The translations under genes were made by a program, and so were the position numbers. The notes under the pieces are model-generated. The model worked only from the letters and a program-made list of their open reading frames with translations, did not search any database and had not been told where the DNA came from. Below, one piece after another: positions 57,974-64,000 of a stretch of DNA of 64,000 nucleotides. This stretch comes from CATQHP01 sp965214915 (GTDB lineage Bacteria; Acidobacteriota; Terriglobia; Bryobacterales; UBA6623), in contig CBDCCP010000001.1 of NCBI GenBank assembly GCA_965214915.1, positions 372,001 through 436,000 of the forward strand, read 5' to 3'. The stretch's first letter is position 1. The number at the start of each line of letters is the position of its first letter.

Positions 57974-60463
57974 ATGTTCGAACGCTATACCGAAAAAGCC
58001 CGGCGGGTGATCTTCTTCGCCCGCTACGAGGCCAGTCAGTTCGGCAGCCCTTACATCGAGACGGAACACCTGCTGCTCGGCTTGATCCGCGAGGACAAGG
58101 CTCTGGCTAACCGCTTCCTGCGTTCGCACGCCGCAGTCGAGTCGATCCGCAAGCAGATCGAAGCGCACACCACGATCCGCGAGAAGGTCTCGACCTCGGT
58201 CGATTTGCCTTTGAGCCACGAATGCAAGCGCGTGCTCGCTTATGCCGCCGAAGAGGCCGAGCGGCTGTCGCACAAGTACATCGGCACGGAGCATCTGCTG
58301 CTCGGTCTTTTACGGGAAGAAAAATGCTTTGCGGCGGAAATCCTGCACGAGCGCGGCCTGCGGCTGTCGACCATCCGCGAGGAACTGGCCCGCTCGCATT
58401 CGGAAAAGCTGCTTTCGAGCCGCCCGAAAGAAAGCTCGATGCTGGCGGAGTTCAGCCGTAACCTGACGCAAGAGGCGCTCGACGGCAACCTCGACCCGCT
58501 GATCGGACGCGGTAACGAGTTAGAGCGCATCGCCCGCATCCTCTGCCGCCGCACCAAGAACAACCCGGTGCTGATCGGCGAGCCCGGAGTCGGGAAAACC
58601 GCCCTCGTCGAGGGTCTCGCGCAGCGCATCGCCGATGGAGACGTGCCCTCGTTTCTTGCCGACAAACGGATCCTGGCGCTCGACCTTTCGTTGATCGTCG
58701 CCGGCACCAAGTACCGCGGCCAGTTCGAGGAACGCCTGAAAACCATCATGAAAGAGTTGATGGAGAGCCGCAACTCCATCATTTTCATCGACGAGCTGCA
58801 TACCTTGGTCGGCGCGGGTTCGGCGGAAGGCTCGCTCGACGCGGCCAACATCATGAAGCCCGCCTTGTCGCGCGGGGAGATCCAATGCATCGGCGCCACG
58901 ACGCCGGGCGAATTCCGCAAGTCGATCGAGAAAGACCGCTCCCTCGAACGGCGCTTTCAGGCCGTGAAGGTGCATCCGCCGACCGAAGAGGAAGCGGTGC
59001 AGGTCTTGCTCGGCGTAAAGGAGCGCTACGAAAAATTCCACGCGGTCGTTTACAGCGACGAAGCCGTCGAGGCGGCGGTTTACGCCTCGAACCGCTACAT
59101 CCCCGACCGCTTCCTGCCGGACAAAGCCATCGATCTCGTCGACGAGGCCGGCGCGCTCGTCAAGCTGCGACAGACGACCATGCCTGAAGAGATCGGCGAC
59201 GTGCATAAACGGATCAAGTTCATCGTGCATCGCATGGAGAACGCGATCGCCAATCACGAATTCGAGAAGGCGCGCTTCTATTCCGACGAAGAGCGCAAGG
59301 AACGCGAGAATCTGCGGCGGCTCCGCGAGAAATACAACGTCGACGAAACAGCCGCCGCGGCGGTGACGAAAGACGACATCGAAGACGTCGTGGCGCGCTG
59401 GACCGGCGTCCCGATGACCGCGATCAAAGAAGAGGAGATGGCCAAGCTGCTGCGCATCGAGAAAGAGCTGCACAAGCGCGTGGTCAGCCAGGAAAGCGCG
59501 ATTTCCGCGCTGGCCCGCGCGATCCGCCGCTCGCGCGCGGGTCTCAAGGCGGTCAACCGCCCGGCGGGCTCGTTCCTGTTTCTGGGGCCGACGGGCGTCG
59601 GCAAGACCGAGGTCGCCCGCGCGCTGGCCGAGTGCCTGTTCGGCAGCGAGAAATCGTTGATCCGCTTCGATATGTCGGAGTTCATGGAAAAGCACTCCGT
59701 CTCGAAGTTGATCGGCTCGCCTCCGGGCTACATCGGCTACGAAGAGGGCGGCCAACTCACCGAGCGGGTGAAACGCAACCCCTATTCGATTATCCTGCTC
59801 GACGAGATCGAGAAGGCCCACCCCGATCTGTTCGGCATTCTCTTGCAGGTTTTCGAGGACGGCCGGCTCACCGACGGACTCGGCAACACGATCGACTTCA
59901 AGAATACGACCGTCATCATGACCTCGAACATCGGCGCGCGGCACCTGCAGACCAAGACGCCGATGGGTTTTCAGGGCGCCTCGAAGGAACTCAGCCAAGC
60001 GAAGGCCGAACAGGAAGTTCAGAACGAGGTCAAGCGCACTTTCAACCCCGAATTTCTCAACCGCATCGACGAGACGATCATTTTCCGCTCGTTGACGGAC
60101 GACGACCTGCGCCAGATCGTGCAAATGCTGGTCGGCCAGATCAACCAGAATCTGATCCGCAAGGAAATCCAGATCAGGCTGAACGACGACGCGGCGCGGT
60201 ACATCCTGGAAGAAACGCTCGGGGATCGCAGCTACGGCGCGAGGCCGCTGAGACGGGCGTTGCAGCGCTTCATCGAAGACCCGCTGTCGGAGTCGCTGAT
60301 CCAGGGCCAACTGCCGCGGCCGGCGGATCTCGAAATCTACCGCGGTCCGGACGGCATCTACTACCGCCCGATCGAGCGCCCCGAAGAGAAAGCGCTCGAA
60401 GAAGACGCCGCAGCCGAGGGCGGCGTAGCCGTGGCCGAGGGCACGCTGCTCTACTCGTTCTGA
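57974..60463 (+). CDS. clpC: ClpC-type AAA+ chaperone of the Clp protease
   Basis: 829 aa. It starts MFERYTEKARRVIFFARYEA, with two N-domain repeats. The first AAA+ domain has Walker A GEPGVGKT (about residues 202-209) and FIDELHTLVG. The middle (M) domain carries the UVR-like MENAIANHEFEKARFYSDEE. The second AAA+ domain has GPTGVGKT (538-545), LLDEIEKAHPDLFG and EFLNRIDE. ClpC unfolds proteins for ClpP, and the M-domain binds adaptors such as McsB or MecA. The C-terminal Glu/Ala-rich tail is unusual but short. No adaptor gene is nearby. Confidence 0.95.
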   Translation: MFERYTEKARRVIFFARYEASQFGSPYIETEHLLLGLIREDKALANRFLRSHAAVESIRKQIEAHTTIREKVSTSVDLPLSHECKRVLAYAAEEAERLSHKYIGTEHLLLGLLREEKCFAAEILHERGLRLSTIREELARSHSEKLLSSRPKESSMLAEFSRNLTQEALDGNLDPLIGRGNELERIARILCRRTKNNPVLIGEPGVGKTALVEGLAQRIADGDVPSFLADKRILALDLSLIVAGTKYRGQFEERLKTIMKELMESRNSIIFIDELHTLVGAGSAEGSLDAANIMKPALSRGEIQCIGATTPGEFRKSIEKDRSLERRFQAVKVHPPTEEEAVQVLLGVKERYEKFHAVVYSDEAVEAAVYASNRYIPDRFLPDKAIDLVDEAGALVKLRQTTMPEEIGDVHKRIKFIVHRMENAIANHEFEKARFYSDEERKERENLRRLREKYNVDETAAAAVTKDDIEDVVARWTGVPMTAIKEEEMAKLLRIEKELHKRVVSQESAISALARAIRRSRAGLKAVNRPAGSFLFLGPTGVGKTEVARALAECLFGSEKSLIRFDMSEFMEKHSVSKLIGSPPGYIGYEEGGQLTERVKRNPYSIILLDEIEKAHPDLFGILLQVFEDGRLTDGLGNTIDFKNTTVIMTSNIGARHLQTKTPMGFQGASKELSQAKAEQEVQNEVKRTFNPEFLNRIDETIIFRSLTDDDLRQIVQMLVGQINQNLIRKEIQIRLNDDAARYILEETLGDRSYGARPLRRALQRFIEDPLSESLIQGQLPRPADLEIYRGPDGIYYRPIERPEEKALEEDAAAEGGVAVAEGTLLYSF

Positions 60464-60577
60464 GCCCCAACAGTCCGTGGCGAAAGTCCCCTGGAAGGGG
60501 CAGTGGACTCCTGCGTCCGCTCCGAATTCTTTGCGCTACTTCATCGCGCAAGCGGATCGGCCCGCGCAGCAGTTTTG

Positions 60578-60611
60578 CTATCCACTATCCACTGGCGCGC
60601 GTCAGCGCGCC
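60578..60611 (+). repeat. Composite repeat: two heptamers plus hairpin (copy 3)
   Basis: Two CTATCCA heptads (60578-60591), then CT and a perfect 7-bp stem GGCGCGC-GTCA-GCGCGCC (60594-60611). The loop contains TCA, the stop codon of the minus-strand oxidase gene (60602-60604). Two of the three composite copies thus sit exactly at a gene's stop codon, which suggests a 3'-end role. Confidence 0.65.
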
Positions 60612-61657
60612 CCGCGGTGGATGCGCACGTATTGCGGTCCAATGGCGTCGATGTTGACCGTGCCGCACATGGCCATGTCGCGGGCAAGCTCGGTCTGCAT
60701 CAGCTTGATCGCGGTGCGCACGCCTCCGGCGCCGTAGGCGGCGAGGCCCCAGACGGCGGGGCGGCAGACGAGGACGGAGCTTGCGCCCAAGGCCAGCGCT
60801 TTCAACACGTCGCTCCCCCGCCGAAACCCTCCGTCGATGAGGATAGGCGCTTCGCTTCCAATCTCGCCCGCGATTTCCGGCAGGACGCCGATCGGCTGCG
60901 CGGCGGCATCGCCCGATCCGCTGCCGTGATCGGACACGACGATGCCGCCGGCGCCCTGTTCGACCGCGGCGCGCGCGAGTTGCGCATCCATGACGCCCTT
61001 GAGGATCAACGGAACCGAAACGGCGTCTCGGATGCGCTTGAAAAAATCCCAATTCAGCCGTCTCACGGTTCCCGGGCCGGGGTTTACGGTGACGACGACG
61101 GCGGAACAACCCGCCGCGGCCATCTTGCGCACACGGGCGAGAGCCGCGGCGCCGTCTCCCGACATATAGACCTGGCCCCAGAAACCGGCTTCGGCTTGTT
61201 CGGCGATGCGCTCGACCGGCGCATCCGAGCGGTCGGCGAGAACCATCACTGCCTTGGCTTGGGACGCGCCCTCCGCCATGGCCGATTCGCCGTCCGGATA
61301 AAATTGCTTCTGATGCGCGATCGGCCCGACCAGAATCGGCGCGAACATCGCGCGGCCGAACAGCTTGGTCGTCAGGTCGAGGGCCAGGGTGTTGACCATC
61401 ATGCGCGGGCGGAAGGTGATGCGGTCGAATCCGGCGCGCGATGTTTCCGCGACCGTCTCGTAAACGGCGCTTGCCAGCTTGCGCTGCGCCATCGGCTCGA
61501 ACTCGTGCGTATTGACCAGCTCGTCCACGGGGGCGATGCGGCCCGGCGGCTCTCCGCGCAGCTTCGGAGCGCGCTGCGCCCGCAGCAAAGGCGAGGCGGC
61601 CAGCAGCGCAGCGAACCGCGAGACGGCCTCGCGCCGGGTGAACGCGGCGCCGTTCAT
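60602..61657 (-). CDS. Alpha-hydroxy-acid oxidase-like flavoprotein lacking a substrate Arg
   Basis: 351 aa. The Tat-like start (FTRREAVSRFAALLAASPLL) suggests export, unusual for this family. The FMN-binding TIM barrel is visible: MFAPILVGPIAHQKQFYPDG, LILKGVMDAQLARAAVEQGA and LIDGGFRRGSDVLKALALGA. The active-site His is in VVSDHGSGSGD, but the Arg that binds the substrate carboxylate (NHGxR in family members) is Gly here. It overlaps the upstream paralogue by 4 bp (ATGA). It may act on a non-carboxylate or have lost activity. Confidence 0.85.
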   Translation of the reverse strand: MNGAAFTRREAVSRFAALLAASPLLRAQRAPKLRGEPPGRIAPVDELVNTHEFEPMAQRKLASAVYETVAETSRAGFDRITFRPRMMVNTLALDLTTKLFGRAMFAPILVGPIAHQKQFYPDGESAMAEGASQAKAVMVLADRSDAPVERIAEQAEAGFWGQVYMSGDGAAALARVRKMAAAGCSAVVVTVNPGPGTVRRLNWDFFKRIRDAVSVPLILKGVMDAQLARAAVEQGAGGIVVSDHGSGSGDAAAQPIGVLPEIAGEIGSEAPILIDGGFRRGSDVLKALALGASSVLVCRPAVWGLAAYGAGGVRTAIKLMQTELARDMAMCGTVNIDAIGPQYVRIHRGAR

Positions 61658-62859
61658 GGCAGGTCGAGCCTCGCCAGGTTGCGGTCGGCCGCCGCCAACG
61701 TCGGGCAGCCGGCCTGCTTCATGGCCAGAACCAGCTCGGCCTGCAAAATCTCAAGCACCCGCTGAACCCCCGCCGCGCCGAAAGAGGCCAGCCCCCAGCG
61801 CGGAACTCTGCCCAGACAAACCGCTTGTGCGCCCAGGGCCAGCGCTTTGAGAATGTCGCTGCCGCGCCGGAATCCGCTGTCGATCAGCACGGGGATGCGG
61901 CCGCCGACGGCATCGACAATTTCGGGCAAGACCTCGAGCGTCGACGGCGAGTAGTCCAGACCGCGCCCGCCGTGGTTGGAGACGACGATGCCGTCGAGGC
62001 CGTGCTCGATGCACAGCAGCGCGTCTTCGGGCGTCAGAATGCCCTTGGCCAACATCGGCGTTCGCACCATCGGCCGCAGATCGTCGAAGAGCTTCCATTC
62101 GTACCAGAGCCGCGTCGAGGTAAAGCGGTAGGGGTTCTGGGGCTTTACGCCGGGGCGGACGCTCGGGCGCCGCCTGCGGCTCGAAAGGTTGCGGTCGTGC
62201 GCCGAGCGGTCGTAGTAAGCGGCCTGCTGGTCGATCGTGACGACGACGGCTTGGCATCCGGCGCTTTGCGCCCGCTCCAGGCGCGGGCGGTTGTCCTCGA
62301 GTTTCTCGCGCGGATAAAGCTGATACCAGAGCGGGCCGCCCCCGACCGCCGCGATTTCCTCGAACGGCGCGCTCGTCGCGTAACTAACGATCATCGGGGT
62401 TTCCGCTGCCGCCGTGCAGCCGCGGTAGGTACCCAATTCCTTCGAGGGATGCAGCGCGACGTGCCCCGCCGACGGCGCCGCCATGATCGGGAACCGCATC
62501 TTGGTCCCGAGAACTTCGGTCGAGGCATCGACGGCTGCAATGCTTGCCGCAGACCTCGAGGCGATATCGACCCACTCAAAAGCCTCGCGGTTGCGGCGAA
62601 CCGTAAATTCCCCTGCGCCCCCGTGCGCGGTGTAGTTGTACGTCGCGCGCGGAAGCTTGGCGTAGGCGACCTCTTCGAAATCGAAGGCGGTCAGCAGTTC
62701 GTCGAGGCCGGGCACGCGGCTGTGATCGCGGAACGGATCCTGCTGGGCGAAAAGCTCGGGGCTGCCGAGCAGAAAGCCGGCGAGGCTGCCGAGGGCGGCG
62801 CGGCGCGATGGGCTTTGGCGCCAGGATTGCTCGATCGTTCCTGCGGGGCGTTTGCTCAA
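61654..62859 (-). CDS. Alpha-hydroxy-acid oxidase family flavoprotein
   Basis: 401 aa. The N-terminal segment (PSRRAALGSLAGFLLGSPEL) resembles a Tat signal with a long leader. FMN-barrel motifs: MRFPIMAAPSAGHVALHPSK, VVSNHGGRGLDYSPSTLEVL with His and Arg both present, and LIDSGFRRGSDILKALALGA. It oxidises 2-hydroxy acids such as lactate or glycolate with FMN. The second gene of the pair begins within its stop codon. Exported or signal-bearing members are found in Solibacter-type genomes, but this is recollection, not tested. Confidence 0.87.
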   Translation of the reverse strand: MSKRPAGTIEQSWRQSPSRRAALGSLAGFLLGSPELFAQQDPFRDHSRVPGLDELLTAFDFEEVAYAKLPRATYNYTAHGGAGEFTVRRNREAFEWVDIASRSAASIAAVDASTEVLGTKMRFPIMAAPSAGHVALHPSKELGTYRGCTAAAETPMIVSYATSAPFEEIAAVGGGPLWYQLYPREKLEDNRPRLERAQSAGCQAVVVTIDQQAAYYDRSAHDRNLSSRRRRPSVRPGVKPQNPYRFTSTRLWYEWKLFDDLRPMVRTPMLAKGILTPEDALLCIEHGLDGIVVSNHGGRGLDYSPSTLEVLPEIVDAVGGRIPVLIDSGFRRGSDILKALALGAQAVCLGRVPRWGLASFGAAGVQRVLEILQAELVLAMKQAGCPTLAAADRNLARLDLP

Positions 62860-63034
62860 GACCTCTCCTTCGGCGCTTACGGCTGTGCGCGGGGGCGACC
62901 AGCACGATTGTAGCGCGGGGGAATGCCGGCGGCGACTCGCCTACAATTGCAGTAACGGCGGCTGCGCCGCGCCGGGCGGGATGCGGGCAGCGCCCACTCG
63001 GAATCGTCGGCGCCGCAAGGAACGGAGAAAAGCA

Positions 63035-63250
63035 ATGACCCCCGAATACTTTTTTCTGCTGCTTTTTGCCACGGCTTTTTTCATGTTCGTTACGGCATAT
63101 TTTTCCCTGGAAAGGTTCCGGTTTCTCATCGACATTCTGTTCGAGTACTTTGTTCTTCTGTGTACGTCGTACGGTTTGAAAATACAGCTTGCTTACTTGA
63201 AGCTCAAGTACCGCATACTCGTCGCTCTGCGTAAGATGTTGATTCGCTAA
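63035..63250 (+). CDS. Small membrane protein, 71 aa
   Basis: From ATG 63035, preceded by GGAG at 63024-63027. It reads MTPEYFFLLLFATAFFMFVT, AYFSLERFRFLIDILFEYFV then LKIQLAYLKLKYRILVALRK. Two hydrophobic Phe-rich stretches and a basic C-terminal helix suggest a membrane protein. The composition is AT-richer than its neighbours. I do not recognise a family, and the coding status rests on the reading frame and ribosome-binding-like site only. The BNR-repeat gene starts 37 bp downstream. Confidence 0.55.
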   Translation: MTPEYFFLLLFATAFFMFVTAYFSLERFRFLIDILFEYFVLLCTSYGLKIQLAYLKLKYRILVALRKMLIR

Positions 63251-63287
63251 CATAAGCCTTCGACAGGAAAGCGGGGAGGCAAAGCGC

Positions 63288-64000
63288 ATGAACGGGAACA
63301 TCTGGAAAAGCGGCGCGTTGTTGACGGCGCTCGCCTGCGCCGGTCTCGCGGAGCCGATTCCCTTTGCCGCCAACGGCGGGCTCAAGATGCTCTACGACAA
63401 CCGCATGTACCCGCAAGCGGTCGAGCGCGACGGCGCGACGCACATGGTTTGGCGGGGCGCCGAGGGCTTGCCTTACATCCGCTCTTACGACAACGCTTCG
63501 GGCAAGCTTTCTGCTCCCTACATGCTCTTGACGGGCCGCTTGGACCGGGTAGACGTCAAGAAATACCGCCGCGACCATCACTTTGCTCCGATCATATGGG
63601 TTGACGGCCGCGGACGCCTGCACGCGCTTTTCGGCTGCCACAACACGCCCGGCATGCACCTCATCGCCAAGCAGCCCGGCAACATCGCCGAGTGGACGCT
63701 CGGCCCGCCCATCTTCGAGAACCTTTCCTATCCCAAGGCGCACCGGATATACGGCGGAAAAACGCTGATCTACTTTCGCCATTGGGGGCATCTCGGGTCG
63801 TGGAAATACCGCATCGGCGACGGCGGCGGCGAGCATTGGAGCGGCCCGCCGAAGGCGCTGATCGATATGAACGCGCATCCGCAAGACGGATTCATGGCCG
63901 CGCACGCCGGCTCGTACAACACGAGCCGCGTCAGCCGCGACGGCAGGACGCTGCACGTGGCGTTTATCTGGAAGATGGAAGAGGAGCACCCCAACGCCCG
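63288..64000 (+). CDS. BNR-repeat-containing secreted protein, N-terminal part (runs off right edge)
   Basis: Starts at ATG 63288 with a signal peptide (MNGNIWKSGALLTALACAGL) and stays open to the end of the window, 237 codons. The mature part has repeated strand motifs with aromatic and His residues: MVWRGAEGLPYIRSYD, HFAPIIWVDGRGRLHALFGC, KTLIYFRHWGHLGSW. This fits the BNR_4 family of beta-propeller-like sugar-binding or lyase-related proteins. The missing C-terminus would decide its function. It may share a transcript with the small membrane protein upstream. Confidence 0.75.
   Translation, partial: MNGNIWKSGALLTALACAGLAEPIPFAANGGLKMLYDNRMYPQAVERDGATHMVWRGAEGLPYIRSYDNASGKLSAPYMLLTGRLDRVDVKKYRRDHHFAPIIWVDGRGRLHALFGCHNTPGMHLIAKQPGNIAEWTLGPPIFENLSYPKAHRIYGGKTLIYFRHWGHLGSWKYRIGDGGGEHWSGPPKALIDMNAHPQDGFMAAHAGSYNTSRVSRDGRTLHVAFIWKMEEEHPNA

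Noticed and set aside
58520..60310. 596-aa minus-strand frame over clpC
   Set aside because: Antisense to a strongly conserved ClpC gene; no motifs of its own.

Overview
The window looks like a chromosomal segment of an acidobacterium, probably of the Solibacter/Bryobacter side. The best taxon marker is the secreted VWFA-type protein at 44555-45595, which has the layout of the 'VWFA-related Acidobacterial domain' family. A secreted DUF1501 protein, two Cys-type sulfatases, a PhoD-like phosphoesterase, an arylsulfotransferase and high GC throughout fit the same group. No rRNA, tRNA or CRISPR array was seen. Assignment to a phylum is inference from gene content only.

Layout. 1-3.4 kb: an unknown overlapping gene pair, then a minus-strand pair of an HMG-CoA-synthase-like/DUF35 fusion and an SCP2-type thiolase. 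3.5-7.3 kb: a two-domain GNAT protein, a Phd/VapC toxin-antitoxin pair, an integrase scrap and a DUF1501 gene flanked on both sides by a 42-bp composite repeat. 7.4-11.7 kb: the Anbu operon (circularly permuted ATP-grasp, alpha-E protein, Anbu proteasome-like peptidase, transglutaminase-like protein). 11.8-20.6 kb: RlpA, an orphan hydantoinase B, gltX with a NodU-type carbamoyltransferase, a lipoprotein, a DUF4003-like protein and a quinone-reductase-like dehydrogenase. 20.7-22.5 kb: tatA-tatC, both with odd Tyr/Asp-rich cytoplasmic tails. 22.5-27.7 kb: DUF1801, sulfatase, bshA (bacillithiol), an ECF sigma/anti-sigma/YbjQ operon and a VTT-type membrane protein. 28.3-34.2 kb: arylsulfotransferase, PhoD-like enzyme and a second sulfatase. 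34.2-41.3 kb: a GyrI-like protein, two family III CoA-transferases and a single-chain biotin-dependent acyl-CoA carboxylase, which read as one acyl-CoA unit. 41.5-45.6 kb: galU-pncA-nudix operon, TrmB-like regulator, VWFA protein.

45.6-57 kb is the most unusual part. An envelope-glycan operon (HAD-UbiA fusion, HicB-like protein, DprE1-like FAD oxidase, GT-C membrane glycosyltransferase) suggests a polyprenyl-phosphate pentose donor and the transferase that uses it. The oxidase-transferase unit has been partly duplicated. The second copy is broken by an ISKra4 scrap, and its transferase start is fused to six near-identical 435-bp (145-residue) tandem units of a lectin-like domain. An ISAzo13-type insertion sits at the 3' end of the intact transferase, and a detached transferase C-terminus lies on its far side. 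A third transferase start is truncated and frameshifted.

57-64 kb: a small coiled-coil protein, an antitoxin whose PIN toxin stops after 12 codons, clpC, two overlapping alpha-hydroxy-acid oxidase genes, a tiny membrane protein and the start of a BNR-repeat protein that runs off the right edge. All family assignments come from reading motifs; no database search was run.
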